From an uncultured Adlercreutzia sp. (GTDB lineage: Bacteria > Actinomycetota > Coriobacteriia > Coriobacteriales > Eggerthellaceae), in assembly GCA_910589165.1 (NCBI GenBank), contig CAJUSP010000001.1, forward strand, positions 309,019 to 373,018: DNA of 64,000 nucleotides. Reading direction: 5' to 3'. The notes below the pieces were generated by a model. The model ran no database searches and was not told where the DNA came from. It was given only the letters and a program-made list of their open reading frames with translations. This document shows, piece by piece, positions 28,136 through 36,152 of the stretch; the first letter of the stretch is position 1; every line of letters begins with the position of its first letter. A program made the position numbers and the translations under genes.

Positions 28136-28744
28136 ATGTCTGAAGGGGTTGTGACGGAGGGCGCGGGCACGGCGCGCTTGAGGCGGGCGGTGCTGGTGGT
28201 TTTGGCAGCATTTCTTGCGGTTGGTCTGGGGCGTGTGCTCGGGGCATGTACGGCGGAGCAGGATATGACGGCAGAGTCGCCTGCGGCCGTCCAGGAGGAG
28301 CAAGCCGAGCCCGATGCTGCGCCGACCGACGGCGACGAGTCTGCGGCGAGCACGGCTTCCTCCGAGGCCAACCAGAACCTCACCTTGGCCGATTTGCCCG
28401 AGGGCGTGCTCATTTCCGTCGACGAGCTTGAGGCCATGCGCGCCTCCGACAACCCGCCGTTCATTGTGGACATCCGCGGTCAGAACTGGTGGATGGACGG
28501 GCACATCCCCGAGGCCCGCAACATTCCGGCGGGCAAGCAGTTCGACATTCGCATGGACGAGATTCCCCGCGACAGCGAAGTGGTGGTTATCGTGCCGCGC
28601 AACGAGGAGCGCGTCGCCGAGGTGTGGCAGACGTTGGTGGATGCCGGCTACGACGGCGATCTGCTGAAGGCCCTTGAAGGCGGCATGGACGCCTGGTCGG
28701 CTGCCGGCGGCGATATTCAGGAAGAAGAGCATCTCGGCTGCTAG
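28136..28744 (+). CDS. exported rhodanese-like protein lacking the catalytic cysteine (copy 2)
   Basis: 202 residues from the ATG at 28136 (AGGAGGGA at 28119-28126); a TTG ten codons upstream is in frame but less well placed. Signal/lipobox VLGAC, an acidic Ala/Glu-rich linker, then a rhodanese domain nearly collinear with copy 1 (FIVDIRGQNWWMDGHIPEARN, GGMDAW). The active loop is IVPRNEERV, again without Cys or the Gly. C-terminus HLGC. Clearly a duplicate of the upstream gene, but with its own promoter. Followed after 21 bases by a Tat-exported hydrolase gene. Confidence 0.8.
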   Translation: MSEGVVTEGAGTARLRRAVLVVLAAFLAVGLGRVLGACTAEQDMTAESPAAVQEEQAEPDAAPTDGDESAASTASSEANQNLTLADLPEGVLISVDELEAMRASDNPPFIVDIRGQNWWMDGHIPEARNIPAGKQFDIRMDEIPRDSEVVVIVPRNEERVAEVWQTLVDAGYDGDLLKALEGGMDAWSAAGGDIQEEEHLGC

Positions 28745-28765
28745 CCGGTAAGGGAGGAGCGCGTT

Positions 28766-29605
28766 ATGAACCGAGAGAACGAAAGTGCCGCTGCGGTGGA
28801 GCAGCGAGGTGGCATTGCAGGGCTTTCCCGCCGCCAATTTGTCGGCACGGTGGTAGCCGGGGGCGCCCTGGCCGGAGCGGCGTGGCTTGTGCCGCCGGCG
28901 ATCGAGGCGCAGGCGACCCCGGCGGGGGAGGGCGCGTTCGCGGCGCGCACGGCCGTTGTCGTGCCGGATCCGGAAGACGGCGCCGGCACCCGCAAGCCCA
29001 TCGAGCCCTACGCCACGCCTTCGGTCACTTACGCCGCCAAGCGCGACGCTGCGACCAAGCGCGTACTCGTCGTTGTCGACTATCAGGTCGATTTCGTGAG
29101 CGGCGGCGTGTTCGGCGACATCGAGCCGGCCCTGGCCATTGAAGACGCCCTCTGCGATAAGATACGCGCCTTCCGCGAGGCGGGCGACATCATCATCTAC
29201 ACCATGGACACCCACCCCGACGACGACTACGAGAACACGCGCGAGGCCACGGTGAACCCGCCCCACTGCGTGCCCGGCACACCCGGCTGGGAGGTCTACG
29301 GCAAGGCCCACGATCTGCTCACGCCGGAAAACGCCATCCTCGTCATGAAAGGCACCTACGGGTCGGTCGACCTTCCCATGGTCATCGAGAACATCCGCCG
29401 CCAGGGCGTACGCATCGAGAGCATCGAGCTTGCCGGAGTGTCCACCACCTGCCGCGTGCTGCACAACGCCATCCTGGTGTACAACTTCTTCCCCGAGCTT
29501 CCCGTCATCTTAGACGAGCGTACCACGGCCTCCTACACCGACGAGCGCACCCAGCATCAGCTGCTCGAGCTTGAGTCGTGGGGGTTCACCATCCGCCGCG
29601 CCTAA
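28766..29605 (+). CDS. Tat-exported isochorismatase-family (cysteine) hydrolase
   Basis: 279 residues. Twin-arginine signal (LSRRQFVGT then a hydrophobic stretch ending near IEAQA). The mature domain (about 90-279) is isochorismatase/nicotinamidase-like: VVVDYQVDF carries the catalytic Asp, VMKGTYGS the Lys and GVSTTCRVLHNA the nucleophilic Cys. Metal-site-like TMDTHPDD is present. Family members hydrolyse amides or related bonds, usually in the cytoplasm, so export is unusual. GGGAGGAG precedes the ATG. It is in an apparent operon with rhodanese copy 2. Substrate unknown. Confidence 0.82.
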   Translation: MNRENESAAAVEQRGGIAGLSRRQFVGTVVAGGALAGAAWLVPPAIEAQATPAGEGAFAARTAVVVPDPEDGAGTRKPIEPYATPSVTYAAKRDAATKRVLVVVDYQVDFVSGGVFGDIEPALAIEDALCDKIRAFREAGDIIIYTMDTHPDDDYENTREATVNPPHCVPGTPGWEVYGKAHDLLTPENAILVMKGTYGSVDLPMVIENIRRQGVRIESIELAGVSTTCRVLHNAILVYNFFPELPVILDERTTASYTDERTQHQLLELESWGFTIRRA

Positions 29606-29626
29606 ACGTTCGCGTCGCCTCTTCCT

Positions 29627-29660
29627 GCAAGGGCCGCCTCGTATGCGGGGCGGCCCTTGC
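29627..29660 (+). terminator. terminator after the isochorismatase-family gene
   Basis: Perfect 12-bp stem (29627-29638 with 29649-29660). Confidence 0.7.
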
Positions 29661-29662
29661 GC

Positions 29663-29693
29663 ATGAGAAACTCTGCCCTTAGGGCAGTTAAAA
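29663..29693 (+). promoter_or_regulatory. MerR-type promoter upstream of module 5 (distal)
   Basis: ATGAGA (29663-29668), 19-bp spacer containing the perfect dyad CTGCCCTTAGGGCAG (29673-29687), TTAAAA (29688-29693). About 255 bases before the module 5 start. Confidence 0.65.
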
Positions 29694-29816
29694 ATTTCCC
29701 TTCTGCAACTTCCTTTGCATAGCAGGGCGCTTGACTTGGGAGGGTGGTTGAGCAGGTGCCCAACTAAAGGGCGGTAACGGGATGTCAATAAGCGTTTTCG
29801 GTTCCGAATCTGTAAC

Positions 29817-29847
29817 TTGTCTCTCTCCCAAGGACACTGGCTAAAGT
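29817..29847 (+). promoter_or_regulatory. candidate proximal promoter of module 5
   Basis: TTGTCT (29817-29822), 19-bp spacer with CCCAAGG, TAAAGT (29842-29847). Confidence 0.5.
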
Positions 29848-29947
29848 GAGGTCGAAGGCCCCTATGGGCTGAAGGAGGGCCTGCTCAATTGGCAGGAAAA
29901 CGCAAACGGCCAAGGGATCTTGGCCAGAGAAAGGAGAGGAGAAGGCT

Positions 29948-31525
29948 ATGAGAAAACAGATGCTTGCCGCCACGGTTGCCACGGGCGCCTTGGCGCTCAT
30001 GCTGGCCGCTTGCGCACCGCAGGCAGCAACCGAAGCCACCTCGACGGACAGCGGCGGGTCGTCGTCGGACACCACGTCCGAGGTCGATCTGCAGACGAAG
30101 CCCTACAACATTCTGTCGGTCACCAACGAGAACATCCCCACCATGTACGACGAGCTGGCGAAGCAGGCCGAGAACTGGGCCCCCGAGGTTCGCACGCTCG
30201 AGGACGGCACGGAAATTCAGCGCACGCCCGACTCCGCCGTCGACGTGTACTACTGGGGCGCCGCCTCGTCCTACAACACCCTGTACCTGGATGCCGACAA
30301 CCGCGGTTGCGAGTCGTGCCACGAGAGCGGCCTGGCCGACCTGGTGGACAATCACCTGTCCTACCCGCACTGGAAGCTGAACAACGGCTTGGGAACGGTC
30401 GTCGATGTGAAGGACTGCATCGCCTGCCACGATAACCCCGACGCCGGCGGCCAGAACGCCTTCGACGGCGCCTTCGGCCAGATGGTGCACGGCATTCACA
30501 ACCGCGTGAACTTCGAGGGCGACTGCATGAGCTGCCACACCTCGGGTGCCGACGGCCAGCTGAAGGTGTGGGACGTTGAGAAGTACAACATCCTCACCGG
30601 TATCAACAAGGTGGAGAACGTCCAGGGCGACTTCACCTTCAACCAGGATCACGTCCAGGGCGACAGCGTCGGCTTCACCTACCCGTGGGGCGGCGGTCCT
30701 GACGACTACACGGTAGGCCCCGAGAAGGTCTTCACCGACCAGGACTACAGCCAGTGGGAGATCAACGTCTCCGGCGAGGTGGACAACCCCTTCACCATCA
30801 CCGTGCAGGAGATTATCGACGAGGGTCCCTCCGAGACGTTCCTCAGCGCCATGCAGTGCTACGAGAACATTCCCACCGGCGAGCTGCTCGCCCAGGTGGA
30901 GGTCACCGGCGTGCCGCTGCGTTGGATCATCGACCGTGCCGGCGTCCATGACGGCGTGAACGCCTTCACCCCGGCCTCTTCCGACGGTTCCGACCCGCAG
31001 CCCTACACCGACGAGGTCATCGACCAGACGTGGCTCGTGTACGAGGTGAACGGCGAGCCGCTGACCCGCATCGACGGCTACCCGATCCGCATTTGGATGC
31101 CCGACCACAAGGCGTCGCTGTCCCGCCGCTCCATTTCCGACATCGTCTTCGAGACGCTGCCGGCCGACGAGGCCGCCGTGCCGTCCCGCTGGGCCAACGA
31201 GGCCGATCCCATCGGCCGCCTGAAGCCCAACGTCGCCTTCTGCAACATCCATGAGGGGCAGGTCATCAAGGCCGGCGAGCCCTTCACCTTCGAGGGCTTC
31301 GCCGAGGGCCTGAACTACAACGTGAGCGCCCTTGAGTTCTCCGCCGACGGCGGCGAGACCTGGACGCGCTGCGAGACCCCGGGCACGAACGCTCGCTGCT
31401 GGGTGTGGTGGAACTTCACCTTCACTCCGGAAGAGCCCGGCGCCTACGTGCTGCAGGTGCGCGGCGAGACCGCTGCCGGCGGCAAGTCCTTCACCCCCGA
31501 TCAGGTCATGGTCGTCGCGAAATAG
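29948..31525 (+). CDS. module 5: triheme cytochrome c / sulfite-oxidase-fold fusion lipoprotein
   Basis: 525 residues. Lipobox LAAC (Cys22); haem motifs CESCH (121-125), CIACH (157-161), CMSCH (193-197); MVHGIH before the third. Oxidored_molyb domain about 268-405 with Cys304 in AMQCYENIPTG and DGYPIRIW, the only large paralog to keep an Arg after GYP as in canonical sulfite oxidases. The Ig-like domain has ALEFSADGGETWTRCE. It lacks the basic C-terminal extension of modules 1-4. GGAGAGGAG precedes the ATG. Confidence 0.85.
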   Translation: MRKQMLAATVATGALALMLAACAPQAATEATSTDSGGSSSDTTSEVDLQTKPYNILSVTNENIPTMYDELAKQAENWAPEVRTLEDGTEIQRTPDSAVDVYYWGAASSYNTLYLDADNRGCESCHESGLADLVDNHLSYPHWKLNNGLGTVVDVKDCIACHDNPDAGGQNAFDGAFGQMVHGIHNRVNFEGDCMSCHTSGADGQLKVWDVEKYNILTGINKVENVQGDFTFNQDHVQGDSVGFTYPWGGGPDDYTVGPEKVFTDQDYSQWEINVSGEVDNPFTITVQEIIDEGPSETFLSAMQCYENIPTGELLAQVEVTGVPLRWIIDRAGVHDGVNAFTPASSDGSDPQPYTDEVIDQTWLVYEVNGEPLTRIDGYPIRIWMPDHKASLSRRSISDIVFETLPADEAAVPSRWANEADPIGRLKPNVAFCNIHEGQVIKAGEPFTFEGFAEGLNYNVSALEFSADGGETWTRCETPGTNARCWVWWNFTFTPEEPGAYVLQVRGETAAGGKSFTPDQVMVVAK

Positions 31526-31549
31526 CGCACGGCCCCGATCCTTTGTGCT

Positions 31550-31578
31550 GCGGCCGGCGCAGCCATGACGCCGGCCGC
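31550..31578 (+). promoter_or_regulatory. intercistronic hairpin between the two module 5 genes
   Basis: Perfect 9-bp stem (31550-31558 with 31570-31578) in the 75-base gap. The other five modules have gaps of at most 19 bases or overlap, so the ratio of the two proteins may be set differently here. Confidence 0.55.
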
Positions 31579-31600
31579 ATTAAGAAAGAGAGGTGCGAAT

Positions 31601-32419
31601 ATGAGCACACTTAAGAAAACCGTTCTTCTGGGCACCACGTCGGTCCTGGCCCTCAGCGGTATGGCGGGCGGCATCGCCGTGGCCGCCGTCCCCGACGGAG
31701 CTGCGGCCGCTACCGAGCCGACAGCGGCCGAGGCCCACGACGCGTCCTACTACAAGACCGACATCGTCACGCTGGAGACGGTGCCCGGCGCCTTCGAGTT
31801 CGTGCAGAACGAGATTTCGCCGAACGAGACTTTCACCAATATGGCCAAGGCCGCCCAGTTTTTGTGCGGCTCCCATGCCAAGGTGATTGACGACGATAGC
31901 GCCCTGGCCGACGACTGGCAGATTGCCATCAACGGCAAGGTGGGCAACCCCCAGATGGTGACCTTCGAGGAGATGGCCTCCTCCGATGCCGTCCAGAAGA
32001 TGACGATGGCCTGCTCGTGCATGGGCAACCCAGCCGACGGCCGCGATGCGGGCAACGCCGAGGTGACGGGCCTTCCCGTGTCGGTCATTCTGGAAGAGGC
32101 CCAGGTGGATCCGGCGGCGAACACCATCGTGTTCACCTCGGCCGACGGCTACGAGGTAGCGCTGCCTTTGTGGTACGTCACCGAGCGCTACTGCCCGCTG
32201 GTCTTCGACATCAACGGTGCGCCCATCTCCGAGGTGATCGGCGGCACCAACCAACTGTGGCTCGGCGCCACGTCGGCGAACTACTTTGCCCGCGACATCG
32301 TGAGCATTACGCTGGAAGAGCGCCAGACGCCGCCGCCCGCGCCCTCGAGCGATGAGGCGCGCACGGCCTACCAGAACCTGCCGAATGTCGGCGTTCTGCT
32401 TGGCGGCGAGATTGCCTAA
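31601..32419 (+). CDS. module 5: small exported sulfite-oxidase-fold protein
   Basis: 272 residues from ATG 31601 (GAGAGG upstream). Signal peptide ends near IAVAA. Conserved: FLCGS, ACSCMGNPADG (CMGN), YCPLVF, and a modified tail AYQNLPNVGVLLGGEIA. Segment NEISPNETFTNMAKAAQFLCG aligns with the other small paralogs. The most divergent small paralog of the set by its motifs. Same inferred partner role. Confidence 0.82.
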   Translation: MSTLKKTVLLGTTSVLALSGMAGGIAVAAVPDGAAAATEPTAAEAHDASYYKTDIVTLETVPGAFEFVQNEISPNETFTNMAKAAQFLCGSHAKVIDDDSALADDWQIAINGKVGNPQMVTFEEMASSDAVQKMTMACSCMGNPADGRDAGNAEVTGLPVSVILEEAQVDPAANTIVFTSADGYEVALPLWYVTERYCPLVFDINGAPISEVIGGTNQLWLGATSANYFARDIVSITLEERQTPPPAPSSDEARTAYQNLPNVGVLLGGEIA

Positions 32420-32450
32420 TTAACCCTTCGATACAGCAGCCCTCCCCTGC

Positions 32451-32486
32451 GGCCCCTCCGCCCCTCTCTGCGGAGGGGCCTTCTTT
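32451..32486 (+). terminator. terminator after module 5
   Basis: Perfect 11-bp stem (32451-32461 with 32470-32480) followed by TTCTTT. Confidence 0.85.
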
Positions 32487-32503
32487 GAAGGGAAGGTCGG
32501 CGC

Positions 32504-32534
32504 TTCCATCTGACCCTAGGGAAGCTGCTAGCAT
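32504..32534 (+). promoter_or_regulatory. MerR-type promoter of the third rhodanese gene
   Basis: TTCCAT (32504-32509), 19-bp spacer with ACCCTAGGGA, TAGCAT (32529-32534). Confidence 0.65.
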
Positions 32535-32584
32535 CCGAAGAAATCTCACGCGCTGACATTTCTCGCCCGTTCTAAGGAGGGACT

Positions 32585-33379
32585 ATGCATATCAACCAAT
32601 TCGATAGCGCGGCCGAGGCGCGTCCGCTGAGTCGCCGCCTCTTTGTGGCGGCGGGGGCCGTGGCCCTCGGCGGCGTCTTTGCGGCTGCGGGATGCGTGGG
32701 CAGCCCGGCCGAAGCGCCCGAGACGGCGCTGTCGGCTTCGGATGACGCAGCGGGAGCGGAGGCCTCCCCGGCGCTGACGGCCGACACGCTGCCCAAGCCC
32801 GATCCCGACCCGGAAAGCCCCTTCGGCGTCGACAAGAATATCAATATGGAGACCATCGACGAGTACCTGAACATTCCCGGGGTGGCCTATCGCGATGCGC
32901 GCATGCTCCGGGACCCGGCCCAGTACGAGGAAATCGGCGGCCATGCCAACTTGGAAATGGCGCTCGAGGGCTTCCGCATCGTGCCGTTCCCGCTGGTAGG
33001 CACCTTGCAGGAACTGCCCGTCTCGGGCGCGTATACCGGCGAGCGCCTCTTCGACGTCACGTGGGGCGCCGACGGCACCGTGGCCCAGGCGGTGCCCCGC
33101 TTCGAGGAGTCGCGGCAGATTCTGGAGGACCTGTTCCCCAGCGATCGGCCCGTTATGATCATGTGCGGCGCGGGCGGCTATGCCGGCATGACGCGCCAGC
33201 TGCTCATCGCGCTGGGGTGGGACCCGGACTTGCTGTACAACGTCGGGGGCCAGTGGGACTATACCGGCTACCACCCGGTGCAGTTTATCTCCTACGATGC
33301 CGACGGCACGCCGCACTTCATGTTCTGGCGGGCAGACTACGCCGACATCGACTTCGACGCGCTCACGCCCATAGAATAG
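32585..33379 (+). CDS. Tat-exported rhodanese-like lipoprotein with an intact cysteine (copy 3)
   Basis: 264 residues behind AAGGAGGG. Twin-arginine motif SRRLFVAAG and lipobox AAAGC predict Tat export and lipid anchoring. The rhodanese fold (about 90-255) starts at GVAYRDARMLRD and has the active-loop segment MIMCGAGGYAGMTRQLLIALG with a Cys in the catalytic position, unlike copies 1 and 2. NVGGQWDYTGYHPVQF closes the domain. Not a close duplicate of the other two. Possible extracytoplasmic sulfurtransferase; acceptor unknown. Confidence 0.8.
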   Translation: MHINQFDSAAEARPLSRRLFVAAGAVALGGVFAAAGCVGSPAEAPETALSASDDAAGAEASPALTADTLPKPDPDPESPFGVDKNINMETIDEYLNIPGVAYRDARMLRDPAQYEEIGGHANLEMALEGFRIVPFPLVGTLQELPVSGAYTGERLFDVTWGADGTVAQAVPRFEESRQILEDLFPSDRPVMIMCGAGGYAGMTRQLLIALGWDPDLLYNVGGQWDYTGYHPVQFISYDADGTPHFMFWRADYADIDFDALTPIE

Positions 33380-33392
33380 GGGGGCGCAGGCC

Positions 33393-34322
33393 CTACCGCT
33401 CTTGATGGCCGCCCTGCTCTAAGGGCAGCTTCTTGCGCACGGGGACGCAGTAGGCGCTGATGGTCTCGCTTGTCTGGTTGAACAGGCGTCCGAAGCGGCA
33501 GAGACTCTCGCAGTAGGGGTCGGCCACCACTTCGAGGTTCTTCGCCTCGGCGTAGTCGAGCATGCGCTGGAACCGGTCTTGGTCGAGCGTTTCGCCCTCG
33601 TCGCCGAAGCCGTGGTTGACGTACATGACCAGGTGCAGCCCCTCGGGGAAGGGCACGGCCGCATGAAAGCATTCGCCGTAGCTCTCGTCTACCTCCACGA
33701 AGGCGCAGCGGGCCCACAGGTCGTCGTCGTCCATGGCGTCGCGCGGGGCGACGTAGCCCACGTCGTGGAACAGCGAGAGAGGCCAGTCACGCTCGATGAT
33801 GGTCTGCTTCACGTGGCGCACCACCCATTCCCACAAGTCGCTGCCCGAGAGGTGCTCGTAGTGGCGGGCGAGTTCCTCCATGGGCGGCAGGGGGAACTCG
33901 AGGCGGTAGCGCGGCCCGCGCTGCTCCATAATGATCTGATCGTAGATGGGGGTTTCATAGTAGGCATCGCAGTCGGCGAGCAGGTCTTTCACCAGGCGTT
34001 CCGACAAGTCGAGGGCTTGGCGCTGCTCGGCGAGGTGGGCCATCTGCCCGAGCAGGTGGTCGCGCAAAATGCCGATGTCGCCTGCGCCCTCGATTTCCTT
34101 GATCTCGTCGAGCGAGAGCCCGATGGTGCGCAGCTGGGTGATGAGGTCGAGGGTGGTCGACTGCAGGATGTCGTAGTAGCGGAAGCCCGTCTCCTCGTCG
34201 ACGAGCTCGGGCTCGAGCAGCCCCTTCTTCTGATAGAAGCGCAAGGTTTTCTCGGTGATGCTGTTGGCGCGCGCCATCTGACCGCAGGTCAGGTAGCGCC
34301 GCTGCTCGCTGGTACGCGGCAT
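33393..34322 (-). CDS. MerR-family transcriptional regulator with C-terminal effector-binding domain
   Basis: 309 residues from the ATG at 34322, preceded by GGAGGGAG. Complete MerR HTH (YLTCGQMARANSITEKTLRFYQKKGLLEPE), Arg/Tyr-rich wing (GFRYYDILQS), coiled coil (about 85-120) and effector domain (LHLVMYVNHGFGDEG, RMLDYAEAKNLEVVADPYCE). Same family as the proteins at 12988, 12122 and 23734. It is divergent from module 6, whose promoter has a MerR-type spacer, and convergent with rhodanese copy 3. Confidence 0.9.
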   Translation of the reverse strand: MPRTSEQRRYLTCGQMARANSITEKTLRFYQKKGLLEPELVDEETGFRYYDILQSTTLDLITQLRTIGLSLDEIKEIEGAGDIGILRDHLLGQMAHLAEQRQALDLSERLVKDLLADCDAYYETPIYDQIIMEQRGPRYRLEFPLPPMEELARHYEHLSGSDLWEWVVRHVKQTIIERDWPLSLFHDVGYVAPRDAMDDDDLWARCAFVEVDESYGECFHAAVPFPEGLHLVMYVNHGFGDEGETLDQDRFQRMLDYAEAKNLEVVADPYCESLCRFGRLFNQTSETISAYCVPVRKKLPLEQGGHQER

Positions 34323-34430
34323 AGTTCTCCCTCCGATATGCTCTTCTCGAACGCGGCCCGCTTGGCGGATCCCCTGCCGCAATGGAACCCATTGTAACCC
34401 TCCCAAAAGAAAAAGCTGGGGGATTTTCCC

Positions 34431-34461
34431 TTGCTTCTGCCCTTAGGACAGCCTCTAGGAT
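34431..34461 (+). promoter_or_regulatory. MerR-type promoter of module 6
   Basis: TTGCTT (34431-34436), 19-bp spacer with CTGCCCTTAGGACAG, TAGGAT (34456-34461). Confidence 0.75.
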
Positions 34462-34565
34462 GGCAGCCAATGCGAAGCTCGATGGGCCGTATGGCCAGGG
34501 GTGACGAGCTGCATATTCTTTTTGGAGGGGCCCAAAAGGGGTTCCCATATTGAAAGGGGGAGCAG

Positions 34566-36134
34566 ATGAAACTCTGCCCAAAACCGCGGGCGATTCTCGC
34601 CGGGGGCGTGATGGCGACGATGCTCGTCGCGGCGCTCATGGCCGGATGCTCGCCGAGCGCGCCGTCCCAGGCGCCGGCCTCGGATGCGGAGGGCGGCAAC
34701 GCGCCGGCCGCGGCCGAGCAGACCACCAAGGCGGCCATGTTCTCGCCGACCTACAACCCTGACGGACCGGTTATCACCCAGATGGAGGACGGCACGCTCA
34801 TCCAGCGCACGCCGGTATCGGGCGACGACTACAACGTGCAGGTCCTCGATGCCGATGTGCGCGGCTGCTACGCCTGCCACGACAACCTCAACGAGCTTAT
34901 GCTCAACTACTATCCGGAGCACAATCCCAGCCAGGGCCTCGAGGGCGTCGACCCCACCATCAGCCAGTGCCTCGACTGCCATAACCGCGCCAGCTACGCG
35001 GGCAACCTCGGCGGCATGCTGCACGCCATCCACAATGTGGAGTCCGCAAGCACCGAGGTGGGCTGCTTCAACTGCCATACCACCACGGTGGAGGGCGGCA
35101 TGGCGCTGTGGGACCAGGTGAAGTACGACGAGCTGAAGGGCATCACTGCGGTTGAGAACGTGAGCGGCACCTTCAACTACGACCAGGATCTCACCGTTTC
35201 CCAGGATCAGATGCCCAATGCTCAGTGGATGGGCAACGACTACGACATCATGCGCTTCGACAACACGGCCGAGGGCAAGCCGCTCGACCAGGAGATGTTC
35301 GACACGTGGGAGATCTCCATCACCGGTGAGGTGGCCGAGGAGAAAACCTGGAAGCTCACCGACCTTATCGCCGAGGCCGAGCAGGCGGGCGTGGTCGTCA
35401 CCACGCCGCTCGTGGCCCAGTGCACCATCAACCCGCTCGGCGGCGAGGCCGTCGCCCAGGTAGAGGTCACCGGCATTCCGCTAGAGTGGATCCTCGAGAA
35501 GGTCGACATCAACGACAACGCTGTGGGCGCCATGTGGTACACCCCCGACGGCGAGCGCGCCGGCTACCGCGGCGTGAACCTCGACGAGCTGCCGGGCCAC
35601 ACCTCGCTGCTGGCCTACCAGTTCAACGGCGAACCCATCTCGTGGAACAACGGGTATCCCTGCGTGATGTGGATCGGTGGCATCTGCGCCGACCATATCT
35701 CGAAGAACTTCTCCGAACTGCGCATTACCGATGAGGACCACTCGCTCGGCGCCGAGGGCGTTCCGTTCCCCGGCGAGGGCACCCTGCAGTCTTCCGGCAA
35801 GCCGAACCTCGGGTTCATGAACACCTTCGAGGGCACGGTTATCCAGGCTGGCCAGCCCTTCGCCTTCGAGGGCTGGGCCAACGGCTTCGACGTGCCGGTG
35901 ACCGCCCTTGAGTTCTCCATGGACGGCGGCGAGACGTGGCAGCGCTGCGAGACGCCGAACATCGACAACAACCGCTGGATCCACTGGACCTACGAGTTCA
36001 CCCCCGATGCCGAGAACGGCGACACGGCCTACGTGCTGTGCGCCCGCGCCATCGATGCCACGGGCCGCGTCACCCCGACGCCCGTTAAGGTGATGGTGAA
36101 CGCCTACACCCAGATGCCCCAGCCCACCAACTAG
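34566..36134 (+). CDS. module 6: triheme cytochrome c / sulfite-oxidase-fold fusion lipoprotein
   Basis: 522 residues. Lipobox LMAGC (Cys28); haem motifs CYACH (101-105), CLDCH (135-139), CFNCH (167-171); MLHAIH before the third. Oxidored_molyb domain about 245-390 with Cys286 in VAQCTINPLGG, which matches the module 1 motif QQCEINPLGG, and NGYP. Ig-like domain with ALEFSMDGGETWQRCE. By motif, modules 1 and 6 resemble each other more than their neighbours, so the array was not made by simple neighbour-to-neighbour copying. GGGGGAGCAG precedes the ATG. Confidence 0.85.
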   Translation: MKLCPKPRAILAGGVMATMLVAALMAGCSPSAPSQAPASDAEGGNAPAAAEQTTKAAMFSPTYNPDGPVITQMEDGTLIQRTPVSGDDYNVQVLDADVRGCYACHDNLNELMLNYYPEHNPSQGLEGVDPTISQCLDCHNRASYAGNLGGMLHAIHNVESASTEVGCFNCHTTTVEGGMALWDQVKYDELKGITAVENVSGTFNYDQDLTVSQDQMPNAQWMGNDYDIMRFDNTAEGKPLDQEMFDTWEISITGEVAEEKTWKLTDLIAEAEQAGVVVTTPLVAQCTINPLGGEAVAQVEVTGIPLEWILEKVDINDNAVGAMWYTPDGERAGYRGVNLDELPGHTSLLAYQFNGEPISWNNGYPCVMWIGGICADHISKNFSELRITDEDHSLGAEGVPFPGEGTLQSSGKPNLGFMNTFEGTVIQAGQPFAFEGWANGFDVPVTALEFSMDGGETWQRCETPNIDNNRWIHWTYEFTPDAENGDTAYVLCARAIDATGRVTPTPVKVMVNAYTQMPQPTN

Positions 36135-36152
36135 GGAAGACGGAGGGAAACC

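Noticed and set aside
14122..36134. Large cytochrome fusions as nitrite or fumarate reductase cytochromes
   Set aside because: Only three CxxCH, no flavin-binding motif and no NrfA-type Lys ligand; residues after the haems match the sulfite oxidase fold instead.
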